Source: Pyronema omphalodes
Lineage: Eukaryota; Ascomycota; Pezizomycetes; Pezizales; Pyronemataceae
Direction: 5' to 3'
Length of the DNA stretch: 64,000 nt
NCBI GenBank assembly: GCA_024516155.1
Contig: JAJJXM010000060.1
Span: 310,001-374,000 of the forward strand
A program made the position numbers and the translations under genes. Shown piece by piece: positions 35,468 to 47,697 of this stretch. How positions within the stretch are numbered: the first letter of the stretch is position 1; every line of letters starts with the position of its first letter. The notes under the pieces were generated by a model, which was not told the origin of the DNA, did not search any database, and saw only the letters and a program-made list of their open reading frames with translations.

Positions 35468-36386
35468 CCTCTTCGACAAATGTATGTACATACACTAAAA
35501 TTGGGATCAGCAATACAGCACTACATATGGTCCATATACACATCTCGTGGCACCAAACGACGCGTTGTGAGACATGACATCGGCTGTGTACGGAACCGGA
35601 TCGACTGCATGGTTAATACACCATATACACCATATGTTTTTTTTTGCTACATACATACATACACAGAAGGTCATCGGTACAGATAAAATCTGTGTTGTTG
35701 TTACATTGCAGCGGAAATTGAATGTCCCGTAGTCATATGGTAGGACAAGAATATATAAAGTTGATTCAAACGCGTGTGAAACGGAAACCATGGGATGGGA
35801 TAGAATGCTACTTTATATAGGTTGGTTATATGCTTCATATCGGGGTGGATGCATAAGCTGATCTGTAAAGGAATTCATAATCATATTTTTCTCCCGGCAC
35901 CGCATCACCCACGTGAGTTTTGTAAATAAAATTACCCGTAAATCACACCCAGAAGATTCCGATGTATCTGTAATACACAGCACGTTCTGCTCATGGGTGA
36001 CCCCTCATAGAGGCATATCTGAAAGCTAGATAACTGAGAGCACTTCGGTAGCGCTTACTCGGACCCCGGGATATTATTATATGCATCGAGAAGAGTTGTA
36101 TACTCCAATTTGTCATTCGATGCATAAAAGCAAAGTACATAGCAAGTGATATTTCGTGACTATTATTTCGCCGATATTTTTAGTTCCTGCAGCCCTGCAG
36201 CCCTGCTTCGTCGGTGAGTTTAACCTCCATCTCCATCCTTCGGTGTGGGTTCTGCCCTGCCGTTCTCTTCTGCTCTCTACCCATCCGCCTCTCCACATTC
36301 GCTTCCTCCACTTCCATCTTCTGAGTCCCGCTTCCTGTCCCTTGCTTTTCCCCTATCTTCTCCACAATTGCTTCTTCTACCTCCAC
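35468..36386. other. Intergenic region
   Basis: No gene is supported between mobile-element copy 2 and the 3' end of the Nudix gene. The last 200 bases are C/T-rich and probably 3' UTR. Confidence 0.55.
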
Positions 36387-37297
36387 TTAAATCTTCCCCT
36401 CTCTCTTCAGCCCCTCATATAGAGCAACAGCTGACAGTGCCTTGGCATCTACAGTCTCCTTCCATAGATCCTTTAGTTTCACAACCTTCAGAGTAATCTT
36501 CTCTCCATCCTCCCTTAGCCCTGTAAGTTTCCCTTTCCATTCCTCTAGCGTATCCTTTGAGATCGTGTGTCGGTATAGGAAGATTTTGAGAAACTCATCG
36601 CAGCCTGAATTCTGTCAGTTAGCCTCTCAAAACATCTTGCCCAGTTTCCCAATCCTCCCCTGCCTTTATCGTCGCCTCCACATAGACCGTAATATCGAAT
36701 TCAGAATTACTAACCTCCAGGACTAGGATACACCCCCGCCTCCACCTTTTCCCTTGCCGCAGTCACAAACTCCCCCAACGCCATTTGTCCCAAATCCTTC
36801 AGTTCATCAGCCTGAATCTCAATACCACACTCCTCTTTAATCTCCTTAGCTGCAGCTCCGGAAAACGAATCTCCATCTAACATACCCGCGGGAAGCTCCA
36901 CAAACTCTAAGCTTCCCACCGGTATCCTGGGTTGTACTGTAAGCAAGACATGCTCCTCGCCCTCCTTCCCTCCTTCTTCTACTAGTACACATAACATAGC
37001 TACTGAGCCGCCGCGGAGGAATACTAAGCCCGGGATTGTCTCCCCTTCGGAGTTACTTATCGAGGCTTGGAACTTGAGGAAACCGATTTTCTTGCCAAAG
37101 AAATCAACGGATTGGACGTCGATTTTCTGGAGTCGATAAGGAGAGGAGTGAAATGAGTGATCCGGACGTGATTGGAGGCTGAGAGAATGGGATAAAGTTG
37201 ATAGCCATGATTTGAAGGGGCCATGGGAGAGGAGTTGGTCGCGGGTGAGAGATGAGGGAAGTTCGATTGGGAGAACGGTCGTATCGATGGTGTACAT
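36387..37297 (-). CDS. Nudix hydrolase, ADP-sugar pyrophosphatase type
   Basis: Predicted to split ADP-ribose or related nucleoside-diphosphate sugars to AMP plus sugar phosphate, a housecleaning role. The model is complement(join(36387..36604, 36715..37297)), 266 aa from MYTIDTTVLPIELPSSL. An upstream in-frame ATG at 37399 would add 34 residues resembling a mitochondrial presequence, so dual targeting is possible. The Nudix box spans about residues 138-161 (GMLDGDSFSGAAAKEIKEEC), with the KEIKEECG core; Lys replaces the usual Arg of REUXEE. Other family marks are QSVDFFGKKIGFLKF, VFLRGGSVAML, VQPRIPVGSLEFVELPAG, YPSPGGCDEF (across the 110-nt intron) and EEWKGKLTGLREDGEKITL. Full-length and intact. 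Confidence 0.92.
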
Positions 37298-39487
37298 TCT
37301 GATAATTGGGTGGGTTTTATGACGAATATTTGGGTACCTGGAGTGCGGGGAGCAGAATCTGGGGAGACGTGAGGGAAGTTGCAGAGGCCGGATTTGCATG
37401 GAGGTTGGTTGAAGTATGATGTCACTGGGAAGCTTAATGGTGCTATATATGTAGCAGAGCCGCAGTGGCACATGGAGCATCTACATACAGCAGCTGTGCA
37501 ATAGCTCCACCGGGAGTTGCCCTGGGGATCGGAGTAGTCTGACTCGGTGCTTCGGCATCTCCCCGGGTACTTGCCTGAAGCCATCCGTCTCTTCGGACTC
37601 TTTTCCTTCGGGGCGCCTTCGGAGCGCCCATACATACGCAGGCGCCAACCTTGAAACAAGGCTTCCGCTAAAGATATGTGCATACCCCAGCCCAGCCCAG
37701 CAAGGCGCCACGATCTTCCTCCTCGCACATAACATCCTTGCAGATGCAAGTGTACATAAAGCAACCGAAGCTAAGAAGCTAAGAAATCGTTGCTCTACAT
37801 CATACATACCCCGCTCGTAAAGATTCATGCGTGCGGTCACCCGCGAATGCAGGCGGGTAGTGAATTCCGGGTTGGCAGGCCGCGTGAGCAGAGGCCGAGT
37901 AGAAGCGGGGACTTTGGATGATGATTTTCGTTGAGTCTTTAAGGCGTAGGGCAGCACTGTGGATTCCAGGGTAGATACATACCCTGGAATCTGAATATGA
38001 AGCGAGTGAAGTTTCGGCATTTGTCCTTGTAATTGTTTCAAGGCGTTCTGGTACCAGCAATCAGTCTTTGTTGGACTTTGTCTGGAGTAAAGCTGTTGAA
38101 TTACAGCGGAATTCTTTGTGCTTCAAAAATTGGTTGTCGATGTCATGATAGGAGGGGATGAATGCAGACGCATGATTACACCTATGCCCTACTTTAGCAT
38201 CTTTAGCATCTTTAGAACCGTTAGCTGCGTTGATGAAGAGCCAGCTGGTCAACTTACAAACTCTCTCCTCTTCTCCTCCAATCAAGCGGGAAGTAGGAGG
38301 GTGATATTATACTTCATAGATGCGTTAATCAATAACATAGAGTAGATATGTACTCTATCTACACCGGGTAGATGCCGAGTTAATTGTGGGGGAATGGAAT
38401 AATACACAGGGTAAAGAGTCTCCTGCTAGGGCACGAGGGCAATTATTTCTTGACGACTTCTTCAATTCTGCCACAATTACACTGTTGCTGTTGCTTTTTG
38501 CTTCTTTCCGCTGAACACGCGAAATATTGAGCAAGCCGCCTAAACCGCCATCTAAGCCTCGTGCGAAATCCTACAATTGATAATCGCCGCCATCACGCCG
38601 CCGCAAAAGCGGGGATACGTCATTATTTTACCTAAATTTCGACCTAAATTTTTTCGACATCTCAGTAAAGTTCCGTTTTTTATGTGCGTAAGTGTTAGAC
38701 TCTCTCTACAATTTCAAAAATCGGTGGCTGCATCTGAGCTGCAACTACCCGCTCCAACCTCCACTTCTACATTCATCTACTTCAACCTCCGAGTAACAGC
38801 ATCTCGACATGTTCTTCTGCCCATACTGAGTTTCATTTCTCCACCCCCACCTAGACAAACCATACCGCTCCAGTTGTCCACGCTACATGTCCCTCGTCAA
38901 GACAGCCGCCATTCGTTACCCTTAATTTGATCAGCTCCGATAAGCTGGTTCTCCGTCAGCAACTGAACTACATACCTCTATTCAAGCAAACCGCCGCGCA
39001 ACCTCCTGACATCCCCTCTGCCGCAACTCGACGGCGCCACAGCTACGATTATATATTCTTGGCCTCTCTCCCAAGACATTTGGAGGGGTCTGCGCTCCTG
39101 GTAACAAGTCGTGACTACCCCGCATCGTCTACTATTTCTCTTAGCTCCGTAGCTTTAGAGCTCGATAGCGACAGCTCAACTGCGGCGCTCAACCTCCACA
39201 GCAACGCCGCTCATACCGGTGGCCGCATAGGAGATAGTACCCGCCTTCTATACCGCCTCTATCGCCGCCTAGTTACCAGTAACTACCTTCCACGCAGCCC
39301 GAACCCCCACACGACCCTGGTTGCTTACTCGAGGGTGTTTTTTCCCTTCGATATTTGCACCAGCTCTTACTAGCTTTCGCAAAGTTTCGCAGACTTTCGC
39401 AGACGTTCGCAGGCGTTTGCAAGCTCCCACCAGCTCCCACCAGCTCCGACCTAGGTCCAACCGCGCCGTTTCCCCTTGCTACACCCC
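37298..39487. other. Intergenic region with hairpin and C/T-rich leader
   Basis: No coding gene is supported. The region holds a perfect 12-bp inverted repeat at 37962-37991. From about 38700 it is a C/T-rich leader with TTTCGCAGAC-type repeats (39365-39420) and CTCCCACCAG duplications just before the RING gene start, which suggests a long 5' UTR for that gene. Confidence 0.55.
37962..37991. repeat. 12-bp inverted repeat hairpin
   Basis: Arms GATTCCAGGGTA (37962-37973) and TACCCTGGAATC (37980-37991) are exact inverse copies around a 6-nt loop. The role is unknown. Confidence 0.85.
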
Positions 39488-42476
39488 ATGGATCCACCAC
39501 GCTCACATGTCCGCCGTCGAAGTGAAGCATCGGCGCCGTCTGCACCCTCCACAATCCGACGACTACACTCCCGACGACCTTCATCACCTGGTGTTAGCAG
39601 TATTAGCAGTGCTACTACACAGTCGATTTGGGAGCAGCTTGCGGCTACGAGTACTGGGCTAAATAGAGTTGAACCTAGTCTAAGTGCCGAAAGACCTGAA
39701 AGAGCAGGGTCGCAGTGGACGCAGCCGAGGGATTCGGCATCGAGAGATGAGGCAGGGGATAGTGATACAGAAGGAGAACAGAGTACTGTACTATCACAGA
39801 TACCACGGTATATTGCTGAGGAATCAGGACTTCCTGCTAGGATCACGTTCGGTTCGGTTACTCAGAGAGATACTATCTCGAGAAATCGAGAGAGGGCAAT
39901 GTCGGCGGCATATCTCGACTCCCTGTCCTCATCCCGCAGCGAAGCTGCAACCCCAAATCCCCGCACTACCTCCCGGAATAGCGAAATGCGTCGCCCTTCC
40001 AATACAGAATCTGATATCAGGCCCCACAACCCATTTTCCCGCTCATCCTACGCAACCATTCTCAACCGGCGGCGTCCTGATATTAGAAGTACAACAACGC
40101 CTATACCCCCCATCATCACCCGCGCAACCCCAGCTCCTCCTACTCCCCAAAATCCTGGGGCAGATACGAGAACATCGGCTTCATCACCGGAGCCAAGATC
40201 TATTCGCGACAATACTGAACGTATTCAACAAAACGCCCAGTCACTAGAGCGTAGTATCAACCAGCTGCAGCAAAGATTATTGATGGATCAAATTGATGAG
40301 GGGCGAAGGGATAGAGCACCACAAGAGAGGGTAGAGATACGGGATTCTTCACATCGGCGGCCGGAGAGTCTGGTAAGAGTTAGAGATCCTCGGCCAGAGC
40401 GTACACCAGTATCGATGAATCGCCCAGGGTCACAAGTTAGAGTCGGTGGCGGGGTCAGGTTAAGTCAACATACAGCCGAGGGGGCTGTGGCTAGCACGAC
40501 TGAACAGGGAGTGGATGAAGGTCGCAACCGGGGGCAGATGCAGGATATAGCGAGTAATAGGTTACGGGAATATTTGGCAGGGTATGAGAGAAGGGATGGA
40601 GAACCGGCGGGGAGGGAATTCATGGCGGTGGAGGGGTTTGGAGAGTTGATTGCGGAAAGCCGGGAGCGGGAGCGGGAGAGGAGAATCTGGGGGGACCTTA
40701 TTATGACGGAAGGAGGACGAGCAGAGCGCGCAGAGCGAGCTGGGAGGTTGGCCGAAAGGGTTGAAAGGGCACAAGAAAGACCAGCGTCTGCCCGCCATCA
40801 TATGCGACCCACATCGCCATCGGTAATCGTCCGCCAACCAATCCGAGCTCAGCGCGCCCTAAGAACCCCAGGAACTCCTTGGCGTGGCCGTAGAACGAGC
40901 TCTACCAGTGGAGTTGCTGGATCAGAGAGATTTTATGATGGTCCGTTTAGATCTCATGGGATGGAAGAAACGCTTTCTCCCCCCACAGCTCCAAGTTCTG
41001 CCGAAGCAGAGCGAGCGCAAAGGTCTCCACCGCTTTCTCCAAGAGAAAGGATTGCGCATTCTACGATTCGTCATGAAGCAGAGCGCGAGTTGAGGCCCGC
41101 ACAGCTTTCTCCAAGGCAGAATACCCGTGATGCACCCCGTGTATCAAATTCTTTGTATGACAGCTGGAGAGGAACAGAAGATGCGTAAGTCCCCCTCTTT
41201 TTCTACCTTTCTGAAAACAAACACATTCGAAAAGAACACTCAAACAGGAGTGGCACACCGAATGATGTGGACAAGATATCTTCCACCGAGTGCTCTCTAA
41301 TGATTCAACAGGCTCGAGGGAGTGGAACGCATGATGGCACCAAGCCAGCTCTCACCCCACCACGCATGGGGCCCCTTTACCTCGCCACCCGTCGCTCCAA
41401 TTAATAACCCTGCCACCGCTTCAAACCCAGCGCGGCCAACCGGGGATTTCATCAATTCCACCTCTGCAACTGCATATATGTCCATCCTCTCCAACCTTAT
41501 TGGGCGCAGAGAGCAGCACAATGGTGCTCACGACTCCATGGATGCAGACTTGAATAGCCAAGCCGAGCAATTGTATGCCGCCATAACACTATTAGGAAGC
41601 GATAATAGTTCGATGGATCTTCAGGAACGGCGAGAGAGGTTGGAAGAATACCAAGCGCAAATGAGAAACAGGGCTGCTGGATTGAGTGAAGCCGGATCAT
41701 CAACTTTGCCAATACCCCAGCGAGGCACGCTCCCAAGACCAGAAGAGAGAGATAGACTACAGCGAGAAAGGTCGTCCCGGGAATCAGCCCGTCTTTCCGA
41801 ACCAGAGATGCAATCAGCTTTCAGATCGATTATACTTGGCGAAGATGAATTTATCGAGCGGATGACTGAAGGTCGCACTCCTATCTCCGAGTTAAATCTT
41901 GGGGATACTCCGGACGCAATTGCAAGGCTGAGGAGGCTGAGGCTTGGACGTAGCGAGTCACCCATCCCCTCTAGTTCCTCTGCAGGACCTACCTCATCCG
42001 CCAGCACAGCCACTGCCGGGGCAAATATGCATTCAGCCCGCATCCGTACCACCCTTTTAGATGAGCGTGATGCCGATATTAGTGGCTTGAGCTTAACATA
42101 CAACCCATGGCTTCGACCACTCGTTCAACCGCCTCCAGGGCTCGATCAGCAGAAGGGACGCCCCGAACCGCTGGAGGATGAAGATTTAAAGGTGGAGTGT
42201 GAGTGTAAGGTTTGTTTCGGGCAATTAGCAGATACCGTGTTGCTGCCGTGCAAACATTTGGTGTTGTGCAGGTGGTGTGCGGATGCTTTGGGGGCGAAGG
42301 AGAGGGAACTTGGAGCTCCTCGACGTGGGGGAAGGGTTGTGCTTTGTCCGGTTTGTAGGGTTGAGGTTGATAACAGGGTATGTTTAATGATATCGGGGGT
42401 TGGAAAAAAAACAGGGTTATTATGGATAGAAGGCTGATTGGTGATGTGCATATAGATTACCGTTTTCAGATCGTAA
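39488..42476 (+). CDS. Large C3HC4 RING-finger protein, probable E3 ubiquitin ligase
   Basis: The model is join(39488..41184, 41312..42377, 42456..42476), 927 aa. Most of the protein is disordered and rich in Arg, Ser and Glu, with a coiled-coil-like segment (RIQQNAQSLERSINQLQQRL). A RING domain ends the protein, with Cys864, Cys867, Cys879, His881, Cys885, Cys888, Cys911 and Cys914 in C-x2-C-x11-C-x-H-x3-C-x2-C-x22-C-x2-C spacing. The core VCFGQLADTVLLPCKHLVLC resembles the IAP/MUL1 subclass. The final exon is only 21 nt and adds ITVFRS directly after the last zinc ligands, as in RINGs whose C-terminal tail contributes to dimerisation and activity. Substrate is unknown. Splice sites are canonical: donors GTAAGT and GTATGT. 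Confidence 0.88.
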
Positions 42477-43220
42477 AGAGCTGCGGCCTTGGACATCAAC
42501 TCACCCTCCGGAAGTTACCAGTACAGTATTTCTAATTTACTGGTACAGTGTATTAAGAGTTATTTTTTTTTCCCCTATCTCTAGCTCTTATTTCTCCTTT
42601 TTGTTTCCCCCCCCTTTTGGATGGTATAAGTATAAGTATAAGTATGCGGTAATGATTTTCATTTGGCGTTAGATGAATGCTTTATTGATTATGTATAGAG
42701 TCAACGATGTTATGATGCCCATGAAAATGACTTGATGCTCAAGTTTATATTCATGATTACGTTTATGATTTTCTGCTTTTTTTTGGTTTTGGTTTTGTGG
42801 TTTCATGTTTTATGTTTGATGCTTCATGTTTATAGACTACTTTTTTTTTTTTTTTTTTTTTTTTTTGTGTGTATGGATAAAGACCTATATCTGGGATAAA
42901 GTTGTATCTCGGATAAATATAAATATAAATTAAATAGGATATTGTTATTATTATTATTATTATTATTATTTTATCTTTTTATCATATTATTATTATCATT
43001 ATTTATTATTTATTAGTTTAAGATTTTTTTTTTTTTTTTTTTTTAAAATTTGATACCCTGTGATAATTGGGGGTATGTTAGGTATATGAAATCATCCCCA
43101 TCCCCATCCCCATCCCCATCCCAATGAACCCCATAATATCATTAACTCTAAACATAATCAAGAAAACACCCTATCGAACACCGAATGTGAATTAAACCTA
43201 TAGGAAGGTATGGCGGATTT

Positions 43221-43288
43221 GGTTGGGGTTGGGTTGTGGTTGGGTTGTGGTTGGGTTGGGTTGGGTTGGGTTGGGTTGCGGTTGGGTT
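43221..43288. repeat. GGGTT/GGTTGTGG array
   Basis: Sixty-eight bases are made almost wholly of GGGTTGGGTT and GGTTGTGGTT units. The plus strand has many closely spaced G runs and could form a G-quadruplex. It is not a canonical TTAGGG telomere repeat. Confidence 0.8.
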
Positions 43289-44590
43289 GATTTATACTTG
43301 TGAGGAAGAAAAAAAGAAAAGAAAAGAAAAATAGGGGAAACATGGGAAACGGGGGGAAATGCCGATGCCCATGTTCCCTATCATGTCCATGCTCCGTCTA
43401 TGCTCCATAATGCTCCGTCTATGCTCCATAATTCATCACCCATGATCCCTATGTTACGTCTACACTGATACACTGTGACGTTTAGATACGTACGGGTTAG
43501 ATACGGGTTAGATGCGATCTGATCTATTCTACATATATATACATACCTCCTACACACCAGTACAATTCTGTCACAGTACTGCAGTACTGCACTATTGTTT
43601 TATTGCGGTATTGTTACTGTTACATACATCCTACCACCCCCCCCCCCCCCGGCATTGTTTTACTCGGCTAGACTAGACTAGATAGACTAGACTCTGGAGT
43701 TATTGTATATGTTAGAAAGGACAGGGAGAGACAGACGGTTCTATTGTAGATAATAATGACGATACACAGAGAGGAAGCATTATATATAGTAGAAAAGTCG
43801 GCTAGTCTCATCCTCCTGATCAAACCCTGTTTGGTGTCCCACTTGGTCCCCTTCAAGGTTCGGCTTGAGCAAACTCGAGGACCTTGTTACGACAAGCTGG
43901 ATTGCCTCTTCACGGCAATCTTCCAACAGTATATTAATAATTACATCACAAGAAATCCATCAATGTACCTCGTGCTTATCCTCAGTCATTCAGTCATTCA
44001 GTCATTCAGAATGTTTGGACTTTGGACTGTTTGGATTGTTGCTATCATAAGTTCTCCAGATCTCCAGTCCAGTTCCAGTTCATCACAAACCAGGAACCAC
44101 GAAGCACGAAGCATCATCCAAGTAGGTGTATAATCTCGATAACCCTATGTACAATCAAATCAAATCAAATCAAATCAAGTACGAAGTTTTCAGGTCTGGT
44201 AAAGTAGTGCATTGGTAAAGAATGTTCTAAATCACTACCACCCCCCACCCCTATAACCAGACGAGATGATGATAGGTCTTAAGGCAATCTTATTCTATGG
44301 CTCACTATACTTGTGATTTATTACCCACCCTTCGTATTCAGTATGCTCAAGAAATGTAAAGCCTGGGCCCTGGGTATGATCAGAGTATGTACATAGACCA
44401 TGTAATCCAAGTTTCGACACCACGGCTCTTCTTCTGTGCTTGCTGGGCTCGCTGGGCATGCTGGGTCTATCATCTATGTACGTACCATGTCATTACCCAC
44501 CACCAGCACCACCGCCATCAGCACCATCTCCTCTTACTACCGCCAAACTCCAATCCCCCATCCCATCCCTCAAAATCATCACTCCCGCCC

Positions 44591-44599
44591 AAAAAAAAA
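44591..44599 (-). terminator. RNA polymerase III terminator of tRNA-Glu
   Basis: On the minus strand a run of nine T begins eight bases after the tRNA 3' end, the expected Pol III stop. Confidence 0.8.
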
Positions 44600-44606
44600 G
44601 AACAGT

Positions 44607-44705
44607 TCCGATACCGGGAATTGAACCCGGGTCTAGTCGGTGCCTTTTACTCCCGGGATTCCAGGAATTGAAAGCGACCAATGCTAACCACTACACCATA
44701 TCGGA
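44607..44705 (-). tRNA. tRNA-Glu (anticodon TTC) with intron
   Basis: The 5' TCCGATA and 3' TATCGGA form a perfect 7-bp acceptor stem. The T arm CCGGG-TTCAATT-CCCGG is perfect. The D arm contains the A-box GTGTAGTGGTTAGC. The anticodon stem GGTCG pairs with CGACT and presents CTTTCA with anticodon TTC. A 27-nt intron interrupts the loop next to position 37; it includes GGAA, which can pair with the anticodon as archaeal/eukaryal-type splicing endonuclease substrates usually do. Total 99 nt, 72 nt after splicing. Confidence 0.92.
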
Positions 44706-45991
44706 TTTGATTGGGGGTTGTGTTATAAAACTGTATTTGATGGTATGTGGCTAGGGATGGGTAACGGATGAGGGGGGGTTTTTTTTGTTACGGAATTGGG
44801 ATTGTGTTTTGCGGTGATTTGATATGCTGGGTGGGTGGAGATAGTTTGGAGGGTTTGGAGGGGCTGGAAGGGTTGGAAGGGTTGGAAGGGTTGGGTATTT
44901 GCTGGATCTGGGAGAAGAGGGAGTAGGGGGTTGAGTTTTGCTGGGGTTTTGCTGGGGTTTTGCTGGGGTTTTGCTGGGGTTTTGCTGGGGTTTATGGGAG
45001 GGGGGGTTTGAATGTGGATGCATTGTGGCTGTGGATGATTTGGATACGTTGATGGGATGATATACAGTTGGGTTGAAGTATCTTATTCTACTTGCTATAG
45101 AGCTCGAGAGTGGTAGGATATTATTATCTGTCTTGAGAAATATGGGAAGGGAAGCCTGGGCTGGGTATTTATGGAATGAATGCGTTCTCGGATGGCTAGC
45201 TGCCTGGCTGTCCTGAGATACCCTGTCTAGACTCTAGACCGCCGTGCGGCACCTTTGCAACGATAACGAGGGAACTGATTAGATGATACGATGAGTGGGC
45301 TGAAATGTAGTGGTTTGACTCTATTGCCGCGGGGTTGATAATGAATATAGTTAGAATACCGATAGATAATGGATTATGGATTATGGATTATATATATATA
45401 GACTACATTGGAAATCCCGAAGATAGAACCTTCTCACTGATGTGATGATATCTATAACTTCATCATTCATCGATTCCATCCAGTATATGGGTGTCATTTC
45501 ATGTTCTTGAGAATCAGGATGAGAGGTTGATTCGTAGAGGGGTGTGCTAGAGCTAGATATTGAAACTGATGGATACTAGAAAGTTTTTGGGCAAGATGTT
45601 GTTAAGGTATCACTTTCTTTTGGCCTTTTTTCATGAAGGGGTTTTTATTTTTTCTTTGTTCTTTTGTTCTTTGTGCTTACGTTTGTTAGTCTAATCTAAA
45701 GGGTTCAGAGGATCAGGGGGCATCAAATTTCAATAGGAATTCGGATCTTTTTCTTTGGTCCTGAATTGGTCTCTTGGGTCTCAGTCGGTGTGTCATGAGA
45801 TAAATGAATTAATTAATGAGTAGATAAATTTTGAAGGAAATTCGGTTACATATCGATGTCTGTATGAAGATGTATTGATTATTATTCGTCCCTCCACTCC
45901 TGTTATCTTCCCTTCCACTGGATGCAAAAACCCACCCACCACACTACCCTCAAGCAATTCCTGCTGCTTAATCATCATCGGCTGAAAAAAC
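44706..45991. other. Intergenic region with minisatellites
   Basis: No gene. It contains GTTGGAAGG repeats (about 44868-44893), five copies of an 11-bp unit (44936-44990) and ATTATGG repeats (about 45369-45390). Confidence 0.7.
44936..44990. repeat. 11-bp minisatellite, five copies
   Basis: The unit TTTTGCTGGGG is repeated five times without change. Confidence 0.9.
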
Positions 45992-47697
45992 CTATGTTTC
46001 TCCCCAAGGATACCGAGGTTCATCAGTTGCATTTTCGAAATCCGCGCAAACCAATCCTTGTTTCCAAGATTCTTCTTCACATCTCATCAACGCCAAGTTA
46101 TTCTGCAGTAATATATTAATGTGTTGTAGAAAGAATTTTCCTTTTTGGATGGTTTCTGGTGATGTGTTGTCTTCTGGATAGTGAGGATTGTCTTCGAATG
46201 TGGGTTGTGAGGATGGGGGTGAGGGTGTGATGCTGGGAAGTGATATGCTGGGAGTTCCTAGGCTGGCGGCTGATAAGTCGGGTGTTGATAGGTCTGGAGT
46301 TGATAAGTCGGGCGGTGATAAACTGGGGGTTGATATGCTGGGGATTGTTATATGGAGGGATGATAGGCTGGATGTATCTGAACCTTCGTTCCCTGTTTGT
46401 TTATTACTAGTTTCTGCATCTTTGTGTGATTGGTCAACGGTTCCTGCGTTTTTGGTTTCTGTATCCTTGGCTTTTGCGTAATTGTTTTCTTCCTCGTCTT
46501 CAATTTCAAAATCAGAACTCTCTTGGTACTGAAATTGGCCTTCCTCGTTTATTTCGCCAGCTGTGAATAATGACAAGACATGGACTCTCATAAGTAAGTA
46601 AGACTCATGTTCTGCGTACCTAGTACCTTCCAGCACCTCCGGTTCATAATCCTTTAGCATTTCGTCATCACAAACGCTATCAATTGTTGGTTTCGAATCA
46701 TCGTTTTCCGATCCAACAATAGCAAAGAAGGCTCTTTGAACCCATTTTCGAATCTTTTCCAATCTTGCAACTTCTTTCCAGATACTTAGTTGAATTTTTG
46801 TATCCAGCTTGTCAATCTCCTTCTTGTGTTTAAGATATTGTCCAACTGTATAAATCCATGCATCTTTATAAAGTTCTTTATATTGAAAATCTATTGCAAG
46901 ATGTAAAAATCGTATACAGTTGTTTTCAACAAATTTGTTGAGCAAGGAAGATTTAGTACAACATTTAATCCAATGTTGGATAACGGCGTTGATTCCCTTG
47001 AATACTGGTTCTGTACATTCAAATTCTTTTGCTGTTTTGAATAATTCTTCAAATCTTTGAAGATATTCCTCGAGATGTTTTCTTGAGATTTCATACTCCG
47101 GGACTGTAGAATCGTCATAGCAACATTCAAAAATTGTTTTGTAAATCGCACGGATTTGTAAATGATTTTTGAAAGCCTCAGGATTCAGCTTTTTCGGTTT
47201 CTGAAGTATTCAAAACACCCTTTTCATCAGTTTCTGTTTCATAGTTCCAAGTTATGAAATCACACAAACACACAACAAACACACCAAATAAATCATGATC
47301 CATCACCTACATCTTTTGGACCATATGGTACCAGTTTATGCTCAATATCATAACCCAGCCCCTTCTCCTTTCCCTCCTGTAACTTCAAAGTATCATCAGA
47401 AGCTACCCTTTTACACTCCAGCGTATATTTGTATTTAATCTGTCCCGAATGACTCTTTTTAATATCCCAAACCTTCTTCGACATACCCGTTTTGAACCAT
47501 CCTAACTTCTCCCGAAGAACTACTCCATGGAGTTGATATTGGTCGCCGAAGATCTGGATAGAGACATCGGGGCGTATACGACCGTGTTGGAAAACTCGGG
47601 TATTGGTTGCGGAACGCGCGGTGCGTTTACGTTTCGGGGGTGAGGGGGGAGGTGGTAGCGGTGCTGGGGCTTGTCGTTTACGGAGTACTGGCGGCAT
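45992..47697 (-). CDS. BTB/POZ domain protein
   Basis: The model is complement(join(45992..47200, 47311..47697)), 531 aa, with one 110-nt intron. After a Pro- and Lys/Arg-rich N-terminus (PPPPSPPKRKRTARSA, a likely nuclear signal) comes a BTB-like start, RPDVSIQIFGDQYQLHGVVL, followed by REKLGWFKTGM. This matches the beta1-beta2-alpha1 pattern of fungal BTB proteins. The segment after the intron (FECTEPVFKGINAVIQHWIK through LHLAIDFQYKELYKDAWIY) fits the helical remainder and the BACK-like region. The C-terminal half has an LSTPD-type repeat (STPSLSPPDLSTPDLSTPDL) and acidic stretches. Fungi hold many such BTB proteins of unknown role; some act as cullin-3 adaptors. The first in-frame ATG with good context is used; a longer 5' frame exists but lacks conserved features. 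Confidence 0.85.

Larger units (their letters stand above)
42477..44606. other. Microsatellite-rich intergenic region
   Basis: No gene. It holds T26 (42841-42866), TTA repeats (about 42945-42970), a second T tract (about 43025-43044), CCCCAT repeats (43094-43121), a G-rich GGGTT array (43221-43288), a C tract (43637-43650) and CAAAT repeats (44156-44177). Confidence 0.75.

Noticed and set aside
37481..38060. Overlapping minus-strand frames up to 186 codons upstream of the Nudix gene
   Set aside because: Frames overlap each other with no domain; no splice link to the Nudix exon could be made.
38577..39373. Two plus-strand frames before the RING gene
   Set aside because: C/T-rich leader composition, no motif; likely 5' UTR and promoter.
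43221..43288. Interstitial telomere repeat
   Set aside because: Unit is GGGTT/GGTTGTGG, not TTAGGG.
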